Origin: Rossellomorea aquimaris
GTDB taxonomy: Bacteria > Bacillota > Bacilli > Bacillales > Fictibacillaceae
Direction: 5' to 3'
Length of the DNA: 64,000 bases
NCBI GenBank assembly: GCA_020524245.1
Contig: JAIVLN010000002.1
Coordinates: 372,001-436,000 of the forward strand
The number at the start of each line of letters is the position of its first letter. Position 1 is the first letter of the stretch. Below the pieces are notes generated by a model, which saw nothing but the letters and a program-made list of their open reading frames with translations, did not search any database and was not told where the DNA came from. Below, piece after piece: positions 19,078-27,514 of this stretch. A program made the translations under genes and the position numbers.

Positions 19078-19392
19078 TTGAAGGGAAAATATGGACACTC
19101 CGAGCACTATTCGTTATTTGACAACGATTGTGATTGTAAGAAGAAAAAGAAGAAGAAGAAATGCGGCTGTCATCATTCTTCCGGAGATGATGACGGAAAA
19201 CGTTGTCATCGAAAGCGGAAAAAGAAACATGATAAACACCGCTCCTCATATCATGATCATTACGACCTAGAATATGAGTATGAATACAAACGTGTTATTA
19301 AACACAAGCACGCTCATCATGACCATGACCGCTGGTGCGAATGCAGTGATGAATGGTGTGATTCTTGTGATCAATGGTGTGATTGCGATTAA
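19078..19392 (+). CDS. His/Cys/Lys-rich protein, probable spore-surface or metal-binding protein
   Basis: A 104-residue low-complexity protein. It opens with CDCKKKKKKKKCGCHH, continues through a Lys/Arg/His-rich middle and a DLEYEYEYK segment, and ends in acidic Cys/Trp repeats (WCECSDEWCDSC...WCDCD). No signal peptide is present. The start is set at TTG 19078, about eight bases after AGGAGG; the GTG at 19069 overlaps that site. Such composition occurs in spore coat proteins that cross-link or bind metals, and it precedes a run of SPOCS-type genes on the same strand. The spore role is inferred from context. Family not recognised. Confidence 0.6.
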   Translation: MKGKYGHSEHYSLFDNDCDCKKKKKKKKCGCHHSSGDDDGKRCHRKRKKKHDKHRSSYHDHYDLEYEYEYKRVIKHKHAHHDHDRWCECSDEWCDSCDQWCDCD

Positions 19393-19547
19393 AGCGATTC
19401 TATTAGCATCCAAGCCATCACCCATTTTGTCAAATTTATGTAAAAAAGGCGAATGACATAGATAATTCGCTTATACAATTCTATCAATTTATTCATTATC
19501 TAATAGAGAGGATCATAATCCCTCAAAATATAAAAGGAGGAAAATAA

Positions 19548-20324
19548 ATGTCTGTAAACCCTTTCCCTAGATCTACATCCACAAACAGCTGTGATGCAAC
19601 GAATGTCACTCCTAACCCAATCGGTGCAGGAACTCCAATCATCAAAGTCCCGGTCGTATTGCAGGAGGTTTCGGTGCAAATTCCTATGCATGCAATGATT
19701 GATTTTCCAGTAGATGCAAATGGTAATCAGGAACAAGTTCTTGAAATCAAAACCATCGGTAAGAAGACGTTTCTCACTCAATGTAAATTAATTAATCGCC
19801 CTGGTGCAACAAACGGGAAACTCTTTATCAGTGGTTTCGTACGTAAGAACATCCAATATGCTTCCAACCCTGTTGCAGATGCTGAAGGTGAAATCCTATC
19901 CACAATCAAATCATTGACGGTTGAAGTACCGTTTGATTGTGTTGCTGAAATCGAAAGTTTCCTTACTCCACCAGTAGGTCCTATGACGGATACTCGTGAT
20001 GAGTTCGGATACTTGATTTCAAAACCGCTTGGAACTGGATTCCCTGAAAAGGATCGATTGGCTGGATCGGATCTTTCCCAATTCCACCAAATCAGTTCTG
20101 AAAATTACAATGAATTACCGTACTGTGAATTAATCCGTGCGGATATCATTGAAATTGATGAATCGTTGAACCGTACAGCGTTCCCAGCTACTGGTCAATC
20201 AAACATCATTGGTGAAGGTACGTTCACTCAACTTTCTGAAAAAATGGTCTTAGACCTTACACTTAAACTACTTCAAAATCAACAAGTCCGTGTAGATTCA
20301 TTAGGACCTGCATCACAAGGTTAA
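19548..20324 (+). CDS. SPOCS (DUF3794)-like spore surface protein, solo form
   Basis: A 258-residue protein made almost entirely of one SPOCS-like unit, resembling CsxC-type or DUF3794 proteins. Signature stretches are VPVVLQEVSVQIPMHA (about 35-50), LFISGFVRKNIQYA, SLTVEVPFDCV, RDEFGYLISKPLGTGFPEKD, and a C-terminal LSEKMVLDLTLKLLQ. Cys residues in SCDATN, TQC, PFDC and PYC recur in all paralogues. No signal peptide. SPOCS domains build structural layers of spores, so this is a likely coat or exosporium component made in the mother cell. AAAGGAGG precedes ATG. It is the first of five paralogues and monocistronic, with its own terminator. Confidence 0.7.
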   Translation: MSVNPFPRSTSTNSCDATNVTPNPIGAGTPIIKVPVVLQEVSVQIPMHAMIDFPVDANGNQEQVLEIKTIGKKTFLTQCKLINRPGATNGKLFISGFVRKNIQYASNPVADAEGEILSTIKSLTVEVPFDCVAEIESFLTPPVGPMTDTRDEFGYLISKPLGTGFPEKDRLAGSDLSQFHQISSENYNELPYCELIRADIIEIDESLNRTAFPATGQSNIIGEGTFTQLSEKMVLDLTLKLLQNQQVRVDSLGPASQG

Positions 20325-20337
20325 TTGTTCGTTTAAT

Positions 20338-20379
20338 GACTCCGACGGTTGTAGGAAGCGACCGTTCGAGTCCTTTTTT
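20338..20379 (+). terminator. Terminator after solo SPOCS gene 1
   Basis: GACTCCGACGGT pairs with ACCGTTCGAGTC (one mismatch) and is followed by CTTTTTT. Confidence 0.8.
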
Positions 20380-20395
20380 ATCTGCTATTTGATAA

Positions 20396-20421
20396 ACGTA
20401 CGTTTAACTAATCATACCATT
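20396..20421 (+). promoter_or_regulatory. Possible sigma-K-type promoter, propeller-SPOCS gene 1
   Basis: AC (20396-20397), 15 bases, then CATACCATT. This resembles the sigma-K pattern AC-N16-CATANNNTA, 45 bases upstream of the start. The signal is low in information and was read by eye. Confidence 0.35.
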
Positions 20422-20457
20422 TTCTCATTGACTTTAAATTAGAGAGGAGGAATTTCA

Positions 20458-22197
20458 TTGACCCATACTCGTAGAAGATTTGGTATCGTAACCGAACGAG
20501 ATTTAAATCGATTCACGATATTTGATACCGACAACCTTACTGTGCTGCATCAAATCACTATTCCTGCTCATAATTATATCGATGTTGCTATAACGAGCGA
20601 TTGTACAAGAGCTCTTATAACTGCCTTTGACGATCAAAGAGTGGTTCAAGTGGACTTAACTCAAGAACCCCCAGTGGTAATAGATGATGAACCAAGTCCA
20701 ATTAACTCTGAGGATGTTGCGTTGACACCTGATAACCGATTTGGTGTTATTACGGATGGAAATCCCGTACAACCACAGGGCATTATTTCGTACAGCCTAA
20801 TCAGCCAAGCCATTGTCGACCAAATACCAAACCTTGACCTTCAAGCAGTAGATGTGTCTCCAAACGGGAATGGTGTGGTTTTAGCGGTTGATATCGATAA
20901 CAATTTGGTAAGAGTCATTACCATTGATAATGCCGGAAACCTGACGGATACTGGTACAACAGTCAATACAGGCGGAAATCGACCGATTAATGTCACATTT
21001 CATCCAACTGGCAACTTCGCCTTTGTAGCAAACCGATTAAGTAATGATATTGCAGTATTGGATACGACTGGTCCTGTTCCTGTCCTTGTAAATAATGTTC
21101 CAACAAGTCCCAACCCACAAACCATTGTCGTTTCGAAAGACGGGTCGAAAGTATTTGTCTTAACCGATGATAATATCGAGGAATTTTCCTTTAGTACCAC
21201 ATTCCCATTTTTAACACCCGTGAACAGTTTCCCTCATGGGCAAAGTATCGCATTATTTTTTGGTGTTGATCAACTTGCTCTCGATGTTACTCAGTCCAGA
21301 CTTTTCCTTTCAGCCTCTTCAAGTCAAGTACTTGTCGGCTTTTTGACAGATGGAACACCCCTAGGTACGGTTCCAGGTGTACAGGCAGATGGTGGTGTAG
21401 CGACCTGTCTTCAGCAACTACCACCCCCTCGATCAACCACAACGCATACGTGTAAAGCGACGGTCATAGATCCAGATCCGATTCCATCAGGGGATCCAAT
21501 CGCAAAAGTACCCGTCCTGCTTCAGGAAGTTTCGGTTCAAGTACCGATGCATGCGGAAATCGACTTCCCAGGAGACCCAGATACCGGTCAACAAGAACAA
21601 GTATTGGAAATCAAGACGATCAAAAAACGGACGTTCGTGACGCAGTGTCGACTGCTCAACCTTCCAGGTGCCACAAGAGGCCAGCTCTTCATCAGTGGAT
21701 TCGTCCGTAAAAATATCCAATATGCGGCAAACCCGGTAGCCGATGCTGCTGGTGAAATCCTATCTGAAATCAAGTCGTTGACAGTTGAAGTTCCATTCGA
21801 TTGTGTCGCCAATGTTGACAGCTTCATCAACCCACCGGTTGGTCCATTCCTTGATACACGCGATGAATTCGGCTACTTGATCTCGAAACCGCTTGGGACA
21901 GGCTTCCCAGAAAAAGATCAACTAAACGGATCTGACCTCTCCCAATTCCACCAACTGAGTTCAGCGTCTTATAATGAATTGCCTTACTGTGAACTCGTCC
22001 AGGCAGACATCATTGAAATTGACGAATCGTTGAACCGTACCCCATTCCCACCAGCAGGAGCCGCTCCAGCAAACATCATCTGTGAAGGTACGTTTACACG
22101 CCTTTCTGAAAAAATGATCCTGGACCTTACCCTCAATTTGTTCCAAAAACAACAAATCCGAGTAGATTCGTTAGGCGCTGATGATGATCTAGAGTAG
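20458..22197 (+). CDS. Beta-propeller/SPOCS fusion protein, copy 1
   Basis: A 579-residue two-domain protein. Residues 1 to about 322 form a YVTN/lactonase-like beta-propeller with repeating blades such as DVALTPDNRFGVITD, NVTFHPTGNFAFVANR and TIVVSKDGSKVFVLTDD. After a PPPRSTTTHTC linker, residues 330-579 are a SPOCS-like unit closely matching the solo gene upstream. No signal peptide. The start is TTG, seven bases after AGAGAGGAGG. The architecture suggests a spore-surface structural protein displaying a propeller; ligand or enzymatic activity is unknown. The N-terminal start FGIVTERD is conserved in the next two paralogues, which supports the chosen start. Confidence 0.72.
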   Translation: MTHTRRRFGIVTERDLNRFTIFDTDNLTVLHQITIPAHNYIDVAITSDCTRALITAFDDQRVVQVDLTQEPPVVIDDEPSPINSEDVALTPDNRFGVITDGNPVQPQGIISYSLISQAIVDQIPNLDLQAVDVSPNGNGVVLAVDIDNNLVRVITIDNAGNLTDTGTTVNTGGNRPINVTFHPTGNFAFVANRLSNDIAVLDTTGPVPVLVNNVPTSPNPQTIVVSKDGSKVFVLTDDNIEEFSFSTTFPFLTPVNSFPHGQSIALFFGVDQLALDVTQSRLFLSASSSQVLVGFLTDGTPLGTVPGVQADGGVATCLQQLPPPRSTTTHTCKATVIDPDPIPSGDPIAKVPVLLQEVSVQVPMHAEIDFPGDPDTGQQEQVLEIKTIKKRTFVTQCRLLNLPGATRGQLFISGFVRKNIQYAANPVADAAGEILSEIKSLTVEVPFDCVANVDSFINPPVGPFLDTRDEFGYLISKPLGTGFPEKDQLNGSDLSQFHQLSSASYNELPYCELVQADIIEIDESLNRTPFPPAGAAPANIICEGTFTRLSEKMILDLTLNLFQKQQIRVDSLGADDDLE

Positions 22198-22310
22198 AAA
22201 TTGGCTGTACCTGTTACAAAAAGAACCTGTTTCGAACCACCCATTCATACCATTTGGTAATTTTTACCATTTTACGCTAAAAATAGGTGCTGACTTGTAT
22301 CATTCGTACA

Positions 22311-22338
22311 ACCCTAATTCTAGTAGTTTCATAGAATT
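22311..22338 (+). promoter_or_regulatory. Possible sigma-K-type promoter, propeller-SPOCS gene 2
   Basis: AC (22311-22312), 17 bases, then CATAGAATT, about 70 bases before the start. Compatible with sigma-K but weak. Confidence 0.35.
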
Positions 22339-22343
22339 AATAG

Positions 22344-22367
22344 AGAGGTTTTTTTAAAAAAACCTCT
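22344..22367. repeat. Perfect 24-bp palindrome in the leader of propeller-SPOCS gene 2
   Basis: AGAGGTTTTTTT joined to its exact complement, with no loop. It lies between the putative promoter and the ribosome binding site. It may be a transcript-stabilising hairpin or the terminator of the preceding gene, although no T-run follows. Confidence 0.55.
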
Positions 22368-22400
22368 AATCTAATCTATCAAAAAAAGGAGGAAAATAGA

Positions 22401-24143
22401 TTGCCTCATAATCAACAAAATTTCGGTATCGTAACTGAGCGTAATCTTGGTAGGATCACCATATTTGATACAGATAATCTGACTGTGCTTCATCAAATCC
22501 CCGTTCCTGTTTATGATTATATCGATGTCGCCATAACGAGCGATTGTACGAGAGCTCTTGTTTCTGCTTTTACGAATCAGCGACTTGTACAAATTGATCT
22601 TACGCAGGAGCCACCGGTCGTCATTGATGATGTGCCGGCTGGTCAAAACGCTGAAGATGTTGCGTTGACTCCTAATGATCAATTTGGTGTGACGGTTGAT
22701 GGTGGTGTACCACAAGGAATCACTTCTTACAGTTTACCTGGTCAATCAATAGTAGATTCAATACCCAACCTTGACCTTCAGGCTGTGGAAGTATCCCCAA
22801 CTGGGAATGGCATTGTATTAGGTGCAGCAAGGACAACAAATCAAATCAGAGTTCTAACTATTGATAATGCGGGGATGCTGACGGATACAGGTACGTTAAT
22901 CGGGACTGGAGGAGTTAGTCCTCAGAATATCGCTTATCATCCATCTGGTAACTTTGCTTTTGTCGTGAACCGACAGAGCGATGATATCGCCGTATTCGAT
23001 ACAGGGACGAATCCTGTGAATCCAGCCCTGCTGACAAATATTACGACAAGTAATGCTCCTCAAACCGTCATCGTATCCAAAGATGGCACAAGGGTTTATG
23101 TATTAACGCAAGATAATGTTGATGTCTTTAGCTTCTCTCCTAGTGCCCCATACTTGACACCTGTCACTAGTTTTCCGCATAACGTTACAATTGGCACTTA
23201 TGTTGGAGTAGATCAAATGACACTTGATGTGTCACAAACAAGACTATTCATTTCTGCTTCTGGTAGTGGAGAACTGGCAGCCTTCTCAATAGATGGTACT
23301 TCATTAGGTAACGTCCCTGGGGTCGAGGCTAATGGAGGTGTAGCAGCTTGTATGTTGCAACAAGTACAACCAATCCCCCGACCAACAAACACGCATACGT
23401 GTACCGCAACGGTCGTCGATCCAGATCCGATTGCATCTGGAGACCCAGTCGCAAAAGTACCCGTACTTCTTCAGGAAGTTTCCGTACAAGTTCCAATGCA
23501 AGCGGAAATCATCTTCCCGGGAGACCCAGTTACCGGTCAACAAGAACAAGTATTAGAAATCAAGACGATTAAGAAGCGAACATTCGTTACGCAGTGCCGA
23601 CTGCTCAACCTTCCTGGTGCGGCAAACGGTCAGCTTTTCATCAGTGGATTCGTCCGTAAAAATATCCAATATGCTGCGAACCCTGTGGCTGACGCTGCCG
23701 GAGAGATATTGTCCGAAATCAAGTCGTTGACAGTTGAAGTTCCGTTCGATTGTGTCGCCAATGTGGACAGCTTTATCAACCCACCAGTTGGTCCATTCCT
23801 CGATACACGGGATGAATTCGGTTATTTGATTTCAAAACCGCTTGGGACAGGCTATCCGGAGAAAGATCAACTAAGCGGATCCGACCTTTCCCAGTTCCAC
23901 CAACTCAGTTCTGCGTCTTACAACGAACTGCCTTACTGTGAACTCGTCCAGGCAGATATCATTGAAATTGACGAATCGTTAAATCGTACCCCTTTCCCAA
24001 CAGGAGCAACCCAATCCAACATCATCGGAGAAGGTACGTTTACGCGTCTTTCTGAAAAGATGATTCTGGACCTTACCCTCAATTTATTCCAGAAACAACA
24101 AGTCCGCGTCGATTCGTTAGGACCTGAAGACGAAGATTCCTAA
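22401..24143 (+). CDS. Beta-propeller/SPOCS fusion protein, copy 2
   Basis: A 580-residue paralogue of the preceding gene with the same two domains: a propeller at about 1-330 and a SPOCS-like unit at about 340-580. The SPOCS half is nearly identical to copy 1, including TQCRLLNLPGA, FISGFVRKNIQYAANPV and FGYLISKPLGTGYPEKD. The propeller halves diverge much more (for example GTLIGTGGVSPQNIAYHPSG against GTTVNTGGNRPINVTFHPTG). This suggests either stronger constraint or gene conversion in the SPOCS part. TTG start after AAAGGAGG. Mother-cell spore-surface role inferred. Confidence 0.72.
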   Translation: MPHNQQNFGIVTERNLGRITIFDTDNLTVLHQIPVPVYDYIDVAITSDCTRALVSAFTNQRLVQIDLTQEPPVVIDDVPAGQNAEDVALTPNDQFGVTVDGGVPQGITSYSLPGQSIVDSIPNLDLQAVEVSPTGNGIVLGAARTTNQIRVLTIDNAGMLTDTGTLIGTGGVSPQNIAYHPSGNFAFVVNRQSDDIAVFDTGTNPVNPALLTNITTSNAPQTVIVSKDGTRVYVLTQDNVDVFSFSPSAPYLTPVTSFPHNVTIGTYVGVDQMTLDVSQTRLFISASGSGELAAFSIDGTSLGNVPGVEANGGVAACMLQQVQPIPRPTNTHTCTATVVDPDPIASGDPVAKVPVLLQEVSVQVPMQAEIIFPGDPVTGQQEQVLEIKTIKKRTFVTQCRLLNLPGAANGQLFISGFVRKNIQYAANPVADAAGEILSEIKSLTVEVPFDCVANVDSFINPPVGPFLDTRDEFGYLISKPLGTGYPEKDQLSGSDLSQFHQLSSASYNELPYCELVQADIIEIDESLNRTPFPTGATQSNIIGEGTFTRLSEKMILDLTLNLFQKQQVRVDSLGPEDEDS

Positions 24144-24150
24144 TTAAAAA

Positions 24151-24198
24151 TGGTTGGCTCAAAACGAATATAAAAGTCGTTTGGGTCACCATCTTTTA
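24151..24198 (+). terminator. Terminator after propeller-SPOCS gene 2
   Basis: Imperfect inverted repeat TGGTTGGCTCAAAACGA and TCGTTTGGGTCACCA, followed by ATCTTTT. Confidence 0.6.
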
Positions 24199-24266
24199 CG
24201 TACTTTAGACCTTTTCAGGTCAAAACATCCACTTTGAAAACTAAATATATGAAAGGAGAAATGAAT

Positions 24267-26048
24267 ATGCCTCACCTTCAAAGAAGGTTTGGAATAGTGG
24301 CTGAGCGCGACGCTCAGAGGATTACAATTTTTGATACGCAAAATTTAAACGTATTACACGTAATTGAAGATCCTTCCTTAAATTTTACTGATGTTATCTT
24401 TACAAGCGATTGTACGAGAGCACTGGCTACTGCAACAGGAGATGCAACAGCAGAAAGTCGAATTGTTCAGATTGATATGACTCAGGAGCCCCCGGTCATT
24501 ATTGATGAAACTCCTGTCGAAATCAGTGTACAAGACATTGCTTTAACCCCAGATAACCTGTTTGCTGTAGCAACGGACGGTTCTTCCTTTGACCCAGGCG
24601 TTGAAGGAATGGTCTCTTACAGTGTACCCGATCAATTTACTGATACTCTACTTGATCTGTCTTTACAAGCCGTTGCCGTATCCCCTAATGGAAATAATTT
24701 CATTTTAGCCACCGATATTGAAGCCGGCAGAGTAAGGGTATTGGAAATTGGTGTAGAAGGCAACCTAACGGACACAGGAGATACCTTTCTTACTGGTCCT
24801 AACGATCAGCAACAGCCTATGAATGTCCGGTTTCATCCATCTGGCAATTTTGCTTTTATCGCGAATTTTGCCGGTAATAATGTAGCTGTATTTGATACAA
24901 CAAATCCTAACACACCTGCATTGCTGGACAACGTTGATACTGTAACAGCTGGTCCACAAACGATTATCACCTCGAGGAGCGGTGATCAAGTATTTGTTTT
25001 AACTCGGACAAGAGTTGAGAGATATCGCTTCACACCTGTAGCCCCGTTTTTAGCGTTGGAAAGTTCATTCGATCATAATTTAGCAATCGGTTTTCCACGT
25101 TCCGGTGTTGATCAGTTGGCGTATGAAGAAAATCTCGGCAGGTTGTTCGTATCCGCTTCTGTAAGCGAGGTATTAGCTGCATTCACTCTTGAGGGAGATG
25201 AAATTGGCAGAGTCCCTGGAGTATTAGCAAATGGCGGTGTAGACGTTTGTCTTCTGCAACAACCTCAACCGACACCTCGCTCAACGTCCACTCATACGTG
25301 TAAAGCGACCGTGGTAGAACCTAATCCGGTTTCATCCGGTGATCCAATTGCCAAGGTGCCTGTCCTACTACAAGAAGTTTCCGTACAAATACCGATGCAT
25401 GCGGAAATCGATTTCCCAGCAGTGGACCCAGTTAATCCAGAACGAGTATTGGAGATTAAAACGATTAAAAAACGGACGTTCGTAACCCAGTGCCGATTGC
25501 TCAACCTACCAGGTGCAACAAGCGGCCAGCTCTTTATCAGTGGATTCGTCCGTAAAAATATCCAATATGCTGCGAACCCGGTAGTTGATGCTGCTGGTGA
25601 GATTTTATCCGATATTAAGTCGTTGACCGTGGAAGTTCCATTTGACTGCGTAACTACCGTTGAGGACTTCATCACCCCACCGGTAGGGCCATTCCTCGAT
25701 ACACGCGATGAATTCGGTTATTTGATCTCGAAACCGCTTGGGACCGGCTTCCCTGAAAAAGATCGATTAACAGGATCCGATCTCTCTCAATTCCACCAAA
25801 TCAACTCAGCATCCTATAATGAGCTACCTTACTGTGAACTCGTCCAGGCAGATATCATTGAAATTGACGAGTCGTTGGACCGAACACCACTTGTATCCTT
25901 TTTCCCAAATACCACTATTGGTGAAGGAACGTTTACTCGTCTTTCTGAAAAGATGATTCTGGACCTGACACTTAAGTTATTCCAGAAACAACAAGTACGC
26001 GTTAATGCAACTGACGATAATAATGAGGAAACGGATTCAGAAAATTAA
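24267..26048 (+). CDS. Beta-propeller/SPOCS fusion protein, copy 3
   Basis: A 593-residue third fusion with the same layout. The propeller carries blade motifs DIALTPDNLFAVATDG, AVAVSPNGNNFILATD and NVRFHPSGNFAFIANF; the SPOCS unit begins after PRSTSTHTCKATVVEP. The C-terminal tail is acidic (DDNNEETDSEN). The start is ATG 24267, eight bases after AAAGGAG, giving MPHLQRRFGIV in register with the other two copies; the in-frame ATGs upstream are too close to or before that site. The propeller is the most divergent of the three and slightly longer. A terminator follows. Function as for the paralogues. Confidence 0.72.
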   Translation: MPHLQRRFGIVAERDAQRITIFDTQNLNVLHVIEDPSLNFTDVIFTSDCTRALATATGDATAESRIVQIDMTQEPPVIIDETPVEISVQDIALTPDNLFAVATDGSSFDPGVEGMVSYSVPDQFTDTLLDLSLQAVAVSPNGNNFILATDIEAGRVRVLEIGVEGNLTDTGDTFLTGPNDQQQPMNVRFHPSGNFAFIANFAGNNVAVFDTTNPNTPALLDNVDTVTAGPQTIITSRSGDQVFVLTRTRVERYRFTPVAPFLALESSFDHNLAIGFPRSGVDQLAYEENLGRLFVSASVSEVLAAFTLEGDEIGRVPGVLANGGVDVCLLQQPQPTPRSTSTHTCKATVVEPNPVSSGDPIAKVPVLLQEVSVQIPMHAEIDFPAVDPVNPERVLEIKTIKKRTFVTQCRLLNLPGATSGQLFISGFVRKNIQYAANPVVDAAGEILSDIKSLTVEVPFDCVTTVEDFITPPVGPFLDTRDEFGYLISKPLGTGFPEKDRLTGSDLSQFHQINSASYNELPYCELVQADIIEIDESLDRTPLVSFFPNTTIGEGTFTRLSEKMILDLTLKLFQKQQVRVNATDDNNEETDSEN

Positions 26049-26060
26049 TGATTCACATTT

Positions 26061-26107
26061 AAAGTTGATTCAATCGTATTCAATGAACACGATGAATCAA
26101 CTTTTTT
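26061..26107 (+). terminator. Terminator after propeller-SPOCS gene 3
   Basis: AAGTTGATTC pairs with GAATCAACTT and is followed by TTTT. An inner CGT/ACG pair extends the stem. Confidence 0.8.
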
Positions 26108-26140
26108 CTAAATAAATGGAAAATCATGTCATTCATCCAA

Positions 26141-26167
26141 ACGGTGTTCTTCAAAATACATACAATG
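26141..26167 (+). promoter_or_regulatory. Possible sigma-K-type promoter, fifth SPOCS gene
   Basis: AC (26141-26142), 16 bases, then CATACAATG (26159-26167), about 35 bases upstream of the start. This is the best match of the three candidates in the family. The -10 also fits sigma-E (CATACAAT), but no matching -35 is seen. Confidence 0.4.
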
Positions 26168-26200
26168 GAAAAGAATATGCGAATAGGAGGATAGGTAAAG

Positions 26201-27103
26201 ATGAGTGTTAATCCATACAACCAATCTACATCTACAAATATTTGTAAAGCCGAAATTGTAACACCTTCAACAACACCGGCTCGAGATACAATCGTGAAAG
26301 TTCCCGTCCTGCTCCAGGAGTTTTCGATACAAGTCCCCATGCACGCTAAAATAACCTTTCCAGAAAATGAAGAAGTTCTTGAAATCAAGCAAATCAAAAA
26401 AAGAGTATATACCACCCAATGTCGTTTAATCCAACCTCATGGAAATACATGTTCTGGTAACCTGTTTCTAAGTGGATTCGTTCGGAAAAATATCCAATAC
26501 GCGGCCAATCCTGTACAAGATTGTGAGAAAGAGATACTATCAACCATTCGTTCTTTGACGGTGGATGTACCGTTTGACTGTGTTGTTCAGATTGAAAGTT
26601 TCTTAAGACCTCCCGTTGGTCCTTTCTTGGATTCTCGTGATGAGTTCGGATACTTAGTGTCAAAACCTCTCGGTAAGGGATACCCTGAAAAGGATCGGAT
26701 GATGTCAACGGACTTATCACAATATCATCAAATCAGCACTGAACACTATAATGAGATGCCCTATTGCGATTTGATCAAAGCTGATATCACTGAATTCGAT
26801 GAATCCTTAGATCGAGTACCTTTTACAAAAAAGATCCCAAATGAAGAAGTATGTAGAATTACGAAATGTACCAAATGCCATAAGAAAAAATGTCTATGGT
26901 GTATGGGGGAAGATGATCGCAAGAGATGCTCCAAATGCAATAAACGAAAAAGACGAAAATGTGAAAATTGTACACAATGTACCTGTAAAAAATGTCATCA
27001 TTCTCCAGTCCTGACAGAAGGGGTATTTACCGAACTCTCTGAAAAAATGATTTTGGACCTGACCTTAAAATTATTGCAAAAACAACAAGTGAAGTTATCA
27101 TAA
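26201..27103 (+). CDS. SPOCS-like solo protein with Cys/Lys-rich insert
   Basis: A 300-residue SPOCS-like protein without a propeller; its N terminus (MSVNPYNQSTSTNIC) parallels the first solo gene. Between the DESLDRVPF block and the final LSEKMILDLTLKLLQKQQ block lies an insert of about 55 residues with twelve Cys among Lys and Arg (for example CTKCHKKKCLWC and CENCTQCTCKKCHH). The other paralogues have only a short loop there. The CxxC spacing suggests metal binding or extensive disulfide cross-linking. AGGAGGATAGGTAAAG precedes ATG. Likely a spore coat or exosporium component. Confidence 0.7.
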   Translation: MSVNPYNQSTSTNICKAEIVTPSTTPARDTIVKVPVLLQEFSIQVPMHAKITFPENEEVLEIKQIKKRVYTTQCRLIQPHGNTCSGNLFLSGFVRKNIQYAANPVQDCEKEILSTIRSLTVDVPFDCVVQIESFLRPPVGPFLDSRDEFGYLVSKPLGKGYPEKDRMMSTDLSQYHQISTEHYNEMPYCDLIKADITEFDESLDRVPFTKKIPNEEVCRITKCTKCHKKKCLWCMGEDDRKRCSKCNKRKRRKCENCTQCTCKKCHHSPVLTEGVFTELSEKMILDLTLKLLQKQQVKLS

Positions 27104-27274
27104 TTATATTCCAAATTATGTAAGGTTCTCGTATGAGAGCCCCCTCTAAAATGGACAAGTTAATTCCTAAATAGAATACATATCTATTAATTTATGAATA
27201 CCCATCCATTGGAATTTAATGTTAGTATCATAATAGGAAGACGTATAGAAGACTTACGAAGGAGGTTGAATTTA

Positions 27275-27448
27275 TTGGGCTGGTTCTTCGTTTATCTTGG
27301 GGGATTACTTGGTATTGCTGGGTTTATTGATTGGAGAAGAAGACGCAACAATAATAAAGGCGAGCGTCCAATCAATCCGCACGCAAAAAACGGTGAGAGC
27401 ACGAATTATGTAATGGGCGACAACGAGTACATGAACGGAGGAAGTTAA
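27275..27448 (+). CDS. Small single-pass membrane protein
   Basis: A 57-residue protein with one N-terminal hydrophobic helix (WFFVYLGGLLGIAGFI), a basic WRRRRNNN stop-transfer segment and a polar tail. The start is TTG 27275, nine bases after AAGGAGG; a longer in-frame ATG has no ribosome binding site. A terminator follows at once. Family not recognised. It lies between the spore-surface cluster and the second sliding clamp and may belong with neither. Confidence 0.6.
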   Translation: MGWFFVYLGGLLGIAGFIDWRRRRNNNKGERPINPHAKNGESTNYVMGDNEYMNGGS

Positions 27449-27449
27449 G

Positions 27450-27480
27450 CTGAGCGACGGACTTCGTCGGTCAGTTTTTT
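27450..27480 (+). terminator. Terminator
   Basis: CTGAGCGACG and CGTCGGTCAG form a stem followed by TTTTTT. Confidence 0.85.
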
Positions 27481-27514
27481 CCTTTAAGATTTGACATAAA
27501 GGGGTTTAGCAGTA

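Noticed and set aside
27123-27141. Terminator after the fifth SPOCS gene
   Set aside because: GGTTCTC/GAGAGCC forms a short stem, but a C-rich stretch rather than a T-run follows, so it was not listed as a terminator.
27104-27274. Longer start (ATG 27194) for the small membrane protein
   Set aside because: No Shine-Dalgarno sequence before it, while TTG 27275 has AAGGAGG at good spacing.
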